6,481 nucleotides of DNA from Candidatus Margulisiibacteriota bacterium (GCA_018814265.1 JAHIZU010000159.1:1-6481), one strand, 5' to 3'; counted from the first letter of the stretch, positions 1 to 6,261 are shown. Notes: generated by a model from the sequence alone, not told the origin. Numbers and translations are program-made.

Positions 1-159
1 CAGTTTTTCTATGGCATTGAGAGCGAGGGATTTGGGGGTAAACTGTTTGGCGAGCTAGGTTATGGCATCCTGCGCACGGGTTTTTCCCCTGATCATCAGG
101 GGATCACTGTTCTGGTTGGTTACAGAAGAGACCTGGGGCTTTTCTATACTACTAATTGA
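1..159 (+). CDS. C-terminal fragment of a beta-rich envelope protein, paralogue of the next gene
   Basis: An open frame enters from the left edge and ends at TGA 157-159, leaving 52 residues; the start lies outside the window. The fragment is rich in Gly and aromatic residues in alternating patterns (FFYGIESEGFGG, GELGYGILRTG, ITVLVGYRRDLGLFY), as in the last strands of a membrane beta-barrel. It aligns with the C-terminus of the 219-1040 product: about 12 identities in 28 positions, including Q-x-x-Y-G-I, G-G, E-L-x-Y-x-I-x-R-x-G. That makes the two genes tandem paralogues. The next gene has its own promoter directly after this stop codon, so the two are probably separately transcribed or only partly co-transcribed. 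The family is not one I recognise; an outer-membrane location is inferred from pattern only. Confidence 0.72.
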   Translation, partial: QFFYGIESEGFGGKLFGELGYGILRTGFSPDHQGITVLVGYRRDLGLFYTTN

Positions 160-161
160 GC

Positions 162-190
162 TTGACAATTAAGCAGGGTATGCGTATAAT
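162..190 (+). promoter_or_regulatory. Consensus sigma-70 type promoter for the 219-1040 gene
   Basis: A perfect -35 box TTGACA (162-167) and a perfect -10 box TATAAT (185-190) are separated by 17 bases. Transcription would be expected to start near A197, giving a leader of about 22 bases before the TTG start at 219. It begins two bases after the stop codon of the upstream paralogue. A full-consensus promoter suggests strong constitutive expression, as for an abundant envelope protein; the expression level is inference. Confidence 0.85.
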
Positions 191-202
191 CCGCACATAA
201 GA

Positions 203-210
203 AAGGAGGT
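203..210 (+). promoter_or_regulatory. Shine-Dalgarno site that fixes a TTG start
   Basis: AAGGAGGT at 203-210 lies 8 bases before TTG 219-221. This near-ideal site and spacing, followed at once by a signal-peptide sequence (MKRFIAFMTVL when TTG is read as Met), decide the non-ATG start. The next in-frame ATG is codon 8 (240-242), inside the signal peptide and too far from this site. Confidence 0.88.
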
Positions 211-218
211 GAAATAAT

Positions 219-1040
219 TTGAAAAGATTTATTGCATTTATGACCGTGTTAGCGTTCGTAGTGGTGTTCGCGGGAATGGTTTCTGCCCAAGCTGATGATA
301 GAAGCGCAGCTGAAAAATTAGCAGCTGGCAGAGCGTATCTTAAGCTGTTGGACCAGAAGATTATCCGACTAAGAAATGAGGGTAAAGCTGGTTTAGTCAA
401 GCAGATGCAGGCTGACAAAAAGGCCACCATCGCCCGCATGCAAGCGTGGAAGGCGGAAGCTGAATCAGAAATGGCAGCTCCACCACCACCACCGAGGCCA
501 GTAGCACCCACACCGCCACCGAGACCAGCTGCTAGACCAGCGGCTCCTTCGGCTGGATTGTTTGGTATGGGGATTAATACTGGTTACTCCGTCGGATACC
601 TGGCTGGTAATTCAGTCATCGTCGGTCGCGGCGATTTGATTCTGAGTGATCCACTAGGGATCGGTCCAATGTTAGGATTGGCTGACGACGCCATCGCCTG
701 GAAGGTTGGTTTAGGAGGAGCATTAGCTTCTAAAGACATCAATGACAACGAGCGTAAAGCTATTCCGTTGTTCGTTGATGGTATTCTCAACATCCCGGCT
801 GATGTAATGGGCGGCGTTGCGTCCTATGTTGGAGGCGGTGTCAACTATGTCCTTTATGGAAGCGGTAGAGAGACTGGATCTTACGGAGGCCAGGTTTATT
901 ATGGCATCCAGGGAGATATCGGACTTGGCGGCAATTCGTACGCTGAGCTCGCATATTCCATTATTAGATCCGGAGCAACAACTACTCCGTATTCGATGAA
1001 GGGTATTGGTATCAATATCGGCACACAAATCGTGCTGTAA
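219..1040 (+). CDS. Secreted protein: signal peptide, basic helix, Pro-rich linker, beta-rich C-terminal domain
   Basis: The 273-residue product was not recognised as a named family. Residues 1-23 form a classical signal peptide (KR, hydrophobic core, cleavage likely after VSA or AQA). Residues 26-85 are strongly helical and charged (AAEKLAAGRAYLKLLDQK onward) and may form a coiled coil. Residues 87-111 are a Pro/Ala/Arg linker (PPPPPRP and PTPPPRP runs). Residues 112-273 are rich in Gly, Tyr and alternating hydrophobics with no Cys, ending in GINIGTQIVL, consistent with a beta-barrel or beta-sandwich in the outer membrane. The C-terminal part matches the fragment encoded at 1-159. A plausible picture is a periplasmic helix, perhaps touching peptidoglycan, tethered to a membrane beta domain; this is inference from architecture. 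Start is TTG, supported by the SD site at 203-210 and the promoter at 162-190. A terminator follows at 1084-1105. Confidence 0.85.
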   Translation: MKRFIAFMTVLAFVVVFAGMVSAQADDRSAAEKLAAGRAYLKLLDQKIIRLRNEGKAGLVKQMQADKKATIARMQAWKAEAESEMAAPPPPPRPVAPTPPPRPAARPAAPSAGLFGMGINTGYSVGYLAGNSVIVGRGDLILSDPLGIGPMLGLADDAIAWKVGLGGALASKDINDNERKAIPLFVDGILNIPADVMGGVASYVGGGVNYVLYGSGRETGSYGGQVYYGIQGDIGLGGNSYAELAYSIIRSGATTTPYSMKGIGINIGTQIVL

Positions 1041-1083
1041 AGAGTAGGGCCCTTACTTTTTCAAAGGCAACAAGGATACTTTG

Positions 1084-1105
1084 GAGAGGCGGGCCCTCTC
1101 TTTTT
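1084..1105 (+). terminator. Intrinsic terminator in the convergent gap
   Basis: GAGAGG (1084-1089) and CCTCTC (1095-1100) form a 6-bp GC-rich stem with a 5-base loop (CGGGC), followed directly by TTTTT (1101-1105), a standard Rho-independent terminator for the plus strand. On the minus strand the same stem is followed by CAAAG, so it should not stop rsmE transcription well. A competing longer pairing is possible between the two GGGCCC copies at 1047-1052 and 1091-1096, flanked by AGAG (1041-1044) and CTCT (1098-1101). On the minus strand that stem ends in CTCTTTACAG, only a weak U-tract. Confidence 0.8.
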
Positions 1106-1118
1106 GGGGTTGAAATTA

Positions 1119-1829
1119 TTATTGGTCGTACTGGTAATTGATCATGGCCATGATTGCCAGGCCAGCGGTTTCGGTGCGCAGGATCCTTTTCCCTAAGCTT
1201 ATTGGGGTAAACCCGGCTTCTTTAGCCAGATCGATCTCTTTTTGGGAAAAGCCGCCTTCGGGGCCGATGAGGATCAAGATAGTAGTACTGGGGGTTCGTA
1301 GTGCCGTAGTAAGGACAGATTTTAAAGTTTGTTCTTGCTCCAGCTCCCAGGGGATCAGAGCCAGGTCATAGTCTTTCTTTTGCTTTAGAACTTCAGCAAA
1401 GTTAGTCAAGGGGGCAATCTCTGGAATGGTTGTTCTGCCGGATTGCTCAGAGGCTTCTTTGGCGATCTTTTTCCAGCGCTCCAATTTTTCCCCCTTGGCA
1501 ATTGACCGCTCAGAGAGAGTCGGGATGATTTTGTGTGCGCCCAACTCAGTACACTTTTGAATTATCAGGTCCATTTTTTTAGCTTTGGGCAGGCATTGGG
1601 CAATGGCAACCTGCGTTCTACGCTCTACGTTCGACGTTCTATGTTCTAATATTTCACAGGTGATTTTATCCTTTTTCATCTCAGTTATCTTTGAAAAATA
1701 AATTTTACCGCTGCCGTCCAATAGTTCCAGCTCATCTCCGGGTTTGAGGCGCAAAACGTCCCGGATCTGGTGAACGTCGGTGCCGGTAATGGTGGGGATT
1801 TGAGCTTTTGGTACAAAAAATCTAGGCAT
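1119..1829 (-). CDS. rsmE: 16S rRNA (uracil-1498-N3)-methyltransferase RsmE
   Basis: The 236-residue product is a SPOUT-class methyltransferase that uses S-adenosylmethionine to methylate N3 of U1498 in 16S rRNA, acting on the small ribosomal subunit. The N-terminal PUA-like domain (about 1-60) starts MPRFFV and has [20 protein letters not shown]. The SPOUT domain starts at about residue 74 with [23 protein letters not shown] and contains the knot signatures ILIGPEGGF (186-194) and [11 protein letters not shown] (212-222), which bind SAM. Length matches the family (about 240). The ATG at 1827-1829 lies inside the last codons of dnaJ, an 8-base overlap with no SD site, so translation is probably coupled to dnaJ. 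The linker between the domains carries a repeat-like insertion (1614-1646). As the last gene of the CIRCE operon it is presumably heat-inducible along with the chaperones. Confidence 0.96.
   Translation of the reverse strand: MPRFFVPKAQIPTITGTDVHQIRDVLRLKPGDELELLDGSGKIYFSKITEMKKDKITCEILEHRTSNVERRTQVAIAQCLPKAKKMDLIIQKCTELGAHKIIPTLSERSIAKGEKLERWKKIAKEASEQSGRTTIPEIAPLTNFAEVLKQKKDYDLALIPWELEQEQTLKSVLTTALRTPSTTILILIGPEGGFSQKEIDLAKEAGFTPISLGKRILRTETAGLAIMAMINYQYDQ
1614..1646 (-). repeat. In-frame tandem-like repeat inserted in rsmE
   Basis: On the minus strand this 33-base segment is a degenerate run of the unit AGAACGT/GAACGTAG (GAACAT, AGAACGTC, GAACGTAG, AGCGTAG, AACG), unlike flanking coding sequence. 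It encodes [11 protein letters not shown] (residues 62-72), exactly at the junction of the PUA-like and SPOUT domains, where RsmE proteins vary in length. I recall similar [10 protein letters not shown] peptides from proteins of uncultured candidate phyla, which would make it a dispersed genomic repeat. The periodicity is seen directly; the family membership is memory and inference. Confidence 0.6.
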
Positions 1830-2895
1830 TATTATATTGTTTTAGCAGTTCGGCTTGTTGCTTGGAAAGTTTAGTTGGAATATCGACCTCAACCAGGACA
1901 TATTGGTTGCCGCGTTCGCGCTGGTTGACAATTGGCATGCCTTTGCCTTTTAGCCTGAAATTGGTGTTGGGCTGGGTTCCGGCAGGTATCTTTAGGCTCG
2001 CTTCTCCGTCAATGGTCGGGATATTGATCTCATCTCCCAGGATAGCCTGGACAAAAGAGATCTTTGTCCGGTAATAAAGATTTTCTCCGTCACGGTTAAA
2101 TAAATGATGCGGCTCTACCTGGATAAAGATATAAAGGTCGCCTGGCGGAGATCCTTTTTGGCCGGCATCGCCGGCCCCTGACACTCGCAGCCTGAACCCA
2201 GTATCGATGCCAGCTGGTATTTTAACCTTTACCTGCTGGCTTTTTTTGGCTCTGCCGTCTCCTTTACAGCTGTCGCAAGGCGTGGAGATTGTTTCTCCGC
2301 TGCCGCGGCAGGTGGGGCAGGTGACGACCTGAGTGAAACTGCCTAAGATGGTTCGCTGCGATTTTTTAACCTGACCATTGCCATTGCAGGCCGAACAGCG
2401 AACGGGTTTTGTGCCGGGTTTAGCTCCGCTGCCCTTACAAGTTGAACAGCTGACAAAATGCACAATATTGATCTCTTTTTCTAGGCCATTGGCTGCTTGC
2501 TCCAGGGTAAGGCGCAGGTCATAGCGCAGGTCAGCTCCGCGCTGCGGCGCGGCGCGCCGGCCGCCCCGCTGCCCGCCAAAGAACACATCAAAGATATCGC
2601 CGAATTCCCCAAAACCCTCAAACCCGCCGCCAAAATAAAAACCTTCAAACCCGGCGCCGCCGCCAGCTGGACCGCCGGCAGTGCCGTAATAGTCATACTG
2701 GGAACGTTTGTTGGGGTCAGAGATGACCTGGTAAGCTTCGTTAAGTTCCTTGAACTTATCTTCCGCCCCGGGTTCTTTGTTGACGTCAGGATGGTATTGC
2801 CGGGCGAGCTTGCGGTAAGCGCGTTTTATTTCATCGGCTGAAGAGTTTTTGTTTACGCCAAGGATCTCATAATAATCACGCTTGCTCTTTGGCAT
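1822..2895 (-). CDS. dnaJ: Chaperone DnaJ (class A Hsp40)
   Basis: The 357-residue co-chaperone delivers unfolded substrates to DnaK and stimulates its ATPase in the cytoplasm. The J domain spans about residues 5-70 (DYYEILGV, the HPD motif at 35-37, [12 protein letters not shown]). A Gly/Phe-rich region with the [10 protein letters not shown] (DIF) element spans about 71-118. Four CxxCxGxG zinc motifs start at Cys150, Cys167, Cys193 and Cys207, giving two zinc sites and making this class A. Two C-terminal substrate-binding beta domains follow ([25 protein letters not shown]). Length is slightly below the E. coli protein (376). The ATG lies 3 bases after the dnaK stop (TAA TAA ATG), without a clear SD site, suggesting reinitiation after dnaK. 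The end overlaps rsmE by 8 bases. The 2540-2570 stretch encoding [14 protein letters not shown] is locally very GC-rich, which the linker's composition explains. Confidence 0.98.
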   Translation of the reverse strand: MPKSKRDYYEILGVNKNSSADEIKRAYRKLARQYHPDVNKEPGAEDKFKELNEAYQVISDPNKRSQYDYYGTAGGPAGGGAGFEGFYFGGGFEGFGEFGDIFDVFFGGQRGGRRAAPQRGADLRYDLRLTLEQAANGLEKEINIVHFVSCSTCKGSGAKPGTKPVRCSACNGNGQVKKSQRTILGSFTQVVTCPTCRGSGETISTPCDSCKGDGRAKKSQQVKVKIPAGIDTGFRLRVSGAGDAGQKGSPPGDLYIFIQVEPHHLFNRDGENLYYRTKISFVQAILGDEINIPTIDGEASLKIPAGTQPNTNFRLKGKGMPIVNQRERGNQYVLVEVDIPTKLSKQQAELLKQYNNA

Positions 2896-2898
2896 TTA

Positions 2899-4818
2899 TT
2901 ACTCTTTGTCTTTTGCTTTCTCTTTGTTGTCTTTTAATTCAGCTTCGGCGTCTACTGTTTTTCCTTGAGGCTCGTTAGCTCCGGCAGCGGGTTCCTGTCC
3001 TGGTGGTGGGGCGGCTTGTTTGTAGATCTTTTCCGAAATGCTGTAGATCTCTTGCTGCAAGGCTTCGGTCGCTTTCTTTATTGCTTCGAGATCTTTGCCT
3101 TCCAGGGTTTTTCTTACCTCAGCAATGGCTTTTTCGGCCTTTTCCTTGTCAGCAGCCTCGACCTTATCGCCGGCATCTTTGATGGTTTTTTCCGCGGTAT
3201 AGGCCAGGCCGTCAGCCTGGTTCCTGGCATCAACTTCTTCTTTGCGTTTGCTGTCTTCTGTGGCGTGAGCTTCTGCTTCTTTTCTCATTTTTTCGATCTC
3301 ACTTTTAGACAGACCAGAAGAAGCTGTGATCGTGATCTTTTGTTCTTTGCCAGTGCCTTTATCTTTGGCAGAGACATTTAAAATGCCGTTGGCATCAATG
3401 TCAAAAGTAACCTCAATCTGGGGGATGCCTCTGGGCGCTGGGGGAATACCATCAAGGTGAAACCGGCCCAGCGAGCGGTTATCAGCGGCCATGGGGCGCT
3501 CACCCTGTAATACGTGGACCTCGACAGATGGCTGTCCATCGGCCGCAGTAGAAAAAACCTGGCTTTTACCTAAAGGAATGGTAGTGTTCCTTTCGATCAA
3601 TGGGGTCATTACACTGCCCAGGGTTTCAATGCCCAGGGTGAGGGGGGTAACATCAAGCAGGACCATGTCCTTGGACGTTTCCCCTGACATTATTCCGCCT
3701 TGGATAGCTGCGCCAAGGGCAACAACTTCGTCAGGATTAACGCCTTTATGCGGTTCTTTGCCAAAGAACTTTTTAACTGTTTCCTGGACCTTGGGCATAC
3801 GGGTCTGTCCGCCGACTATAATAACTTCATCAATTTGCTTTGCCTCAAGTCCCGCATCAGCCAGAGCTTGTTTGCAGGGGCCGAGCGTTTTTTCAATAAG
3901 ATCGCTGGTTAATTGTTCCAGTTTAGCGCGGGAAAGTTTCACCACCAGATGTTTTGGCCCATTTTGGTCAGCGGTGATAAAAGGCAGGTTGATCTCGGTT
4001 TCAGAGACAGTTGAAAGTTCGCACTTAGCTTTTTCCGCGGCTTCTTTTAGGCGCTGCGAAGCCAGGCGGTCATTTAACAGGTCAACGCCCTGATCTTTTT
4101 TGAATTCATCAGCCAGCCAGTGGATGATCTTTTGGTCAAAATCATCTCCGCCCAGGTGAGTATCGCCGTTAGTGGCCAGGACCTCAATGGAATTGGCCAT
4201 GATGTCAAGGATCGAAACATCAAAAGTTCCTCCACCCAGGTCGAAAACCGCGACTTTTTCCTCTTTCTTTTTCTCAATACCATAAGCTAGAGAAGCAGCT
4301 GTTGGTTCATTAATAATACGCATTACTTCCAGGCCGGCGATGGCCCCGGCATCTTTAGTTGCCTGTCTTTGGCTGTCGTTAAAATAAGCCGGGACAGTGA
4401 TGACCGCTTTTTTAACTGGTTCACCCAGGTATTCTTCTGCTGATTGCTTCATTTTCTGCAGCACAATAGCGGAGATCTCCTGAGGCGTGTAAGTTTTATC
4501 ATCGATCTTAATGCGGGCCTCACCTTTACCGCCTTCAATTACGTGAAAGGGCACGTATTTTAATTCCTGCTGGCATTCATTGAACCTGCGGCCGATAAAG
4601 CGTTTGGAGGAGAAGACGGTGTGTTCCGGGTTGGTTACAGATTGCCTTTTAGCTACCTGGCCAACGGTGCGGCTGCCGTCCTTTTGAAAAGAAACGACCG
4701 ATGGGGTGGTCCTGCCTCCTTCTGAATTTGGGATAACCGTTGGTTCGCCTCCCATCATTACTGCCACACAGCTGTTCGTTGTTCCTAGATCGATCCCGAT
4801 TATTTTTTCTTGAGCCAT
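2899..4818 (-). CDS. dnaK: Chaperone DnaK (Hsp70)
   Basis: The 639-residue ATP-dependent chaperone binds hydrophobic peptide segments in the cytoplasm, cycling with DnaJ (ATPase stimulation) and GrpE (nucleotide exchange). The nucleotide-binding domain covers about 1-385, with phosphate-1 GIDLGTTNS (8-16), [20 protein letters not shown] (171-175), phosphate-2 DLGGGTFD (193-200) and adenosine motif [13 protein letters not shown] (333-345). The interdomain linker is [11 protein letters not shown] (386-396). The substrate-binding beta domain covers about 395-505 and the helical lid about 505-600, then a Pro/Ala/Gln tail ending in charged residues around VDAEAELKD. Residues 77-98 carry the extra segment seen in diderm-type DnaK and absent from Bacillus-type proteins. 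Start at ATG 4816-4818 is fixed by AAGGAGGT 8 bases upstream. It is separated from grpE by a 150-base spacer holding an inverted repeat. Confidence 0.99.
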   Translation of the reverse strand: MAQEKIIGIDLGTTNSCVAVMMGGEPTVIPNSEGGRTTPSVVSFQKDGSRTVGQVAKRQSVTNPEHTVFSSKRFIGRRFNECQQELKYVPFHVIEGGKGEARIKIDDKTYTPQEISAIVLQKMKQSAEEYLGEPVKKAVITVPAYFNDSQRQATKDAGAIAGLEVMRIINEPTAASLAYGIEKKKEEKVAVFDLGGGTFDVSILDIMANSIEVLATNGDTHLGGDDFDQKIIHWLADEFKKDQGVDLLNDRLASQRLKEAAEKAKCELSTVSETEINLPFITADQNGPKHLVVKLSRAKLEQLTSDLIEKTLGPCKQALADAGLEAKQIDEVIIVGGQTRMPKVQETVKKFFGKEPHKGVNPDEVVALGAAIQGGIMSGETSKDMVLLDVTPLTLGIETLGSVMTPLIERNTTIPLGKSQVFSTAADGQPSVEVHVLQGERPMAADNRSLGRFHLDGIPPAPRGIPQIEVTFDIDANGILNVSAKDKGTGKEQKITITASSGLSKSEIEKMRKEAEAHATEDSKRKEEVDARNQADGLAYTAEKTIKDAGDKVEAADKEKAEKAIAEVRKTLEGKDLEAIKKATEALQQEIYSISEKIYKQAAPPPGQEPAAGANEPQGKTVDAEAELKDNKEKAKDKE

Positions 4819-4826
4819 TTTTGTTG

Positions 4827-4834
4827 ACCTCCTT
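4827..4834 (-). promoter_or_regulatory. Strong ribosome binding site of dnaK
   Basis: The minus strand reads AAGGAGGT, a full anti-SD complement, 8 bases before the dnaK ATG. dnaJ and rsmE have no comparable site and hrcA only a poor one, so dnaK (with grpE, which has AGGAGGT at 5490-5496, 5 bases from its ATG) is set for the highest independent translation in the operon. Confidence 0.85.
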
Positions 4835-4849
4835 AGTCTTCTTGTTTAT

Positions 4850-4969
4850 GGTTTTCGGTATCGGCATGGTGTTTTGTTGTGTTTTTGGTTTGGGTGTTGT
4901 GCTTGGTAACTACAACAACACCTAAAACAACACCAAGACATTACCGATACCAATACCTATACCAAAACC
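4850..4969 (-). repeat. Long imperfect inverted repeat in the grpE-dnaK spacer
   Basis: About 120 bases can fold into one bulged hairpin. Pairing blocks, from outside in: 4850-4855 with 4964-4969 (GGTTTT), 4857-4864 with 4944-4951 (GGTATCGG), 4868-4873 with 4929-4934 (GGTGTT), 4881-4885 with 4924-4928 (GTTTT), and 4893-4900 with 4915-4922 (GGTGTTGT) around a 14-base loop. That is 33 base pairs, all Watson-Crick. The grpE-proximal arm on the minus strand also contains four tandem GGTATN-like hexamers (4940-4963: GGTATA, GGTATT, GGTATC, GGTAAT). The outermost base touches the grpE stop codon. It has no U-tract, so it is not a typical terminator. It may be a dispersed repeat or an RNA processing or stabilising hairpin ahead of dnaK; the function is inferred, the pairing is seen. 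Confidence 0.75.
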
Positions 4970-5484
4970 TACTTTTTCTTACTAACTATGACCATTGATG
5001 GTCGAATTACTCTTCCATGAAGAGTATAGCCCTTCTGGGCTTCTTCGATGATCATACCTTCTGGCCCGTCATGCTCTTTTTGCATGATAGCTTCATGAAG
5101 ATTAGGATCGTAAGGCTTGTTCAAAGCTTCGATCTCTTCTAACCCATGTTTTTTTAAGACATCCTCAAGCTGTTTTTTGATCAAAGCCAGGCCTTTCATC
5201 ATTTCTTCGCCAGCCTGGACCTTGTTTGCCGCGTCCATAGCCCGGCTAAAACCGTCAACAATTGGCAGGACTTCTGCGATCAGGCTTTCGTTGGCAAATT
5301 GGACAAATTGTTCCTTGTCCAGGGCCATGCGTTTTTTATAGTTGTCAAAATCTGCCAGTGAGCGAAGGTATTTGTCCTTAAGAATCTCGGCCTCGCTTCT
5401 TTCCTGCCTGCCGGCAGGCAGGTCCGGCGGCAGCTCTTGCTTTACTGCCTCGAGCTCTTCGTGTGGCTTTTTTTTAGCGGTCAT
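4969..5484 (-). CDS. grpE: Nucleotide exchange factor GrpE
   Basis: The 171-residue GrpE releases ADP from DnaK, acting as a cytoplasmic dimer. Family features in order: a variable charged N-terminus (1-34); the long dimerising helix with LKDKYLRSLADFDNYKKRM (35-53); EVLPIVDGFSRAMDA (71-85), the family's four-helix region; and the C-terminal beta domain with PYDPNLHEAIM (124-134), EGMIIEEAQKGYTLHGRVIRP (142-162) and VSKKK at the end. Length is close to the usual 170-200. The ATG (5482-5484) shares one base with the hrcA stop (TGATG), and AGGAGGT lies 5 bases upstream inside hrcA, so the two are translationally coupled. Residues 21-28 (DLPAGRQE) come from a perfect 20-base palindrome in the variable N-terminus, a likely inserted repeat that should not disturb the core fold. 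Confidence 0.98.
   Translation of the reverse strand: MTAKKKPHEELEAVKQELPPDLPAGRQERSEAEILKDKYLRSLADFDNYKKRMALDKEQFVQFANESLIAEVLPIVDGFSRAMDAANKVQAGEEMMKGLALIKKQLEDVLKKHGLEEIEALNKPYDPNLHEAIMQKEHDGPEGMIIEEAQKGYTLHGRVIRPSMVIVSKKK
5403..5422. repeat. Perfect 20-bp palindrome inside grpE
   Basis: CCTGCCTGCCGGCAGGCAGG is identical to its own reverse complement over all 20 bases. Read in the grpE frame it gives LPAGRQ (residues 22-27) within the nonconserved N-terminal tail. Such GC-rich perfect palindromes are typical of dispersed REP-like elements or DNA uptake-like repeats, and I recall LPAGRQ peptides scattered through proteins of candidate-phylum genomes. The palindrome is seen; its membership in a repeat family is memory-based. 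Confidence 0.75.
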
Positions 5485-6230
5485 CAGAAACCTCCTGACA
5501 GGACCCGCGACAGTTCTTTGGCCACATAATCGATCAAAGACGCTGCTTTGCTGTAATACATGCGAGTAGGGCCAATAAGGCTGATCTCGCCCACTGGTTC
5601 GTTATTTACCTCATAGGAAGTAACCATTACACTGCAGTCTTTGACTGGTTTATATTTGTTCTCGGAGCCGATCTTGATAATAATTTCTTCAGGGTTGGTA
5701 TACTCTTGCATGATCTCGAATAGCATTTCCTCTTCTTCCAGCAATTCCAGGATCTTTTCCATTTGAGCCAGGTTGCGGAATTCAGGCTGGTGCAGGAGAG
5801 AGGAAGTCCCAGCCGAGAAAACCCGGCGGTGCGAGCCGTGGTTAACTACTATGGCAGTGTAATCCAGGGTGTGTGAGAGGAGCTTGGCTGTTTGATGCAG
5901 GACTTCATCCAGGTTCTGATTGATCTTACTGTAGGTGTTTTTTACTATTTCTTCTTCACGCTGGGAGGGCTGCATAGCCTTCATCAAACGGTCAACGTAA
6001 AAACGATAGCCGCGATCAGTTGGGATGCGGCCGGCAGAAGTGTGGGGTTGGGTAATAAAGCCTTCCTCTTCCAGGTCAGCCATCTCATTTCTGATCGTGG
6101 CCGGTGAAAGATCCGGTAAATATCTTCTGGAAAGGTTGCGCGAACCAACCGGCTCAGCGCTATGCTGGTAATCGTGAACGATCGCGTTCAGTATCTTTTG
6201 TTTTCTTTCGTTAAGTTCGTGTTTGATCAT
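5484..6230 (-). CDS. hrcA: Heat-inducible transcription repressor HrcA, compact form
   Basis: HrcA binds CIRCE operators and represses class I heat-shock genes; GroE and folding state tune its activity in studied species. The 248-residue product has the N-terminal winged helix (1-80) with the highly conserved LSPATIRNEMADLEEEGFI and PHTSAGRIPTDRGYRFYVD. A helical linker follows (90-125, ending LSHTLDYTAIVV), then the C-terminal GAF-like part with the family signatures GTSSLLHQPEF (141-151), IKIGSEN (185-191) and LIGPTRM (218-224). Typical HrcA has about 340 residues; here some 95 residues between TAIVV (125-129) and the GTSSLL block are absent, corresponding to part of the GAF-like domain and the inserted dimerisation domain. 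The ATG at 6228-6230 has no good SD site, and an in-frame TAG upstream rules out a longer start. A perfect CIRCE lies 4 bases upstream. Confidence 0.95.
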   Translation of the reverse strand: MIKHELNERKQKILNAIVHDYQHSAEPVGSRNLSRRYLPDLSPATIRNEMADLEEEGFITQPHTSAGRIPTDRGYRFYVDRLMKAMQPSQREEEIVKNTYSKINQNLDEVLHQTAKLLSHTLDYTAIVVNHGSHRRVFSAGTSSLLHQPEFRNLAQMEKILELLEEEEMLFEIMQEYTNPEEIIIKIGSENKYKPVKDCSVMVTSYEVNNEPVGEISLIGPTRMYYSKAASLIDYVAKELSRVLSGGF

Positions 6231-6234
6231 TGAA

Positions 6235-6261
6235 TTAGCACTCTAACCTTTTGAGTGCTAA
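6235..6261 (-). promoter_or_regulatory. CIRCE operator (HrcA binding site)
   Basis: The arms TTAGCACTC (6235-6243) and GAGTGCTAA (6253-6261) are exact matches to the CIRCE consensus with the canonical 9-base spacer. It lies between the -10 box and the hrcA ATG, overlapping the last base of the -10 and the predicted start of transcription, so bound HrcA would block initiation. It directly supports autoregulation of hrcA-grpE-dnaK-dnaJ-rsmE. Confidence 0.98.

Noticed and set aside
152..511. 119-codon minus-strand frame opposite the envelope gene
   Set aside because: It spans the consensus promoter and the signal peptide of the plus-strand gene and looks like a shadow of Ala/Pro-rich codons.
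1084..1105. The hairpin considered as a bidirectional terminator also ending rsmE
   Set aside because: On the minus strand the stem is followed by CAAAG with no T-run, so only plus-strand termination is supported.
2540..2570. Very GC-rich stretch with GGCGCGCC in dnaJ considered as an insertion or regulatory site
   Set aside because: It is explained by Gly/Arg/Ala codons of the linker after the G/F region; the reading frame and domain order are normal.
2965..3381. 138-codon plus-strand frame rich in Phe and Leu
   Set aside because: It is the antisense of the Lys/Glu-rich DnaK lid and tail; complement of AAG/GAA codons gives a false membrane-like protein.
3491..4093. 200-codon open frame on the plus strand antisense to dnaK
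   Set aside because: Long antisense frames in dnaK genes are a known effect of codon bias; the translation has no domain-like pattern, no SD site was seen, and DnaK on the other strand is unambiguous.
4649..4867. Short minus-strand frame starting in the grpE-dnaK spacer
   Set aside because: It begins inside the inverted repeat and runs out of frame through the dnaK start; no SD site of its own and no plausible protein.
4940..4963. GGTATN hexamer run considered as a CRISPR-like or iteron array
   Set aside because: Only four degenerate 6-base units without spacers; no replication or Cas gene nearby.
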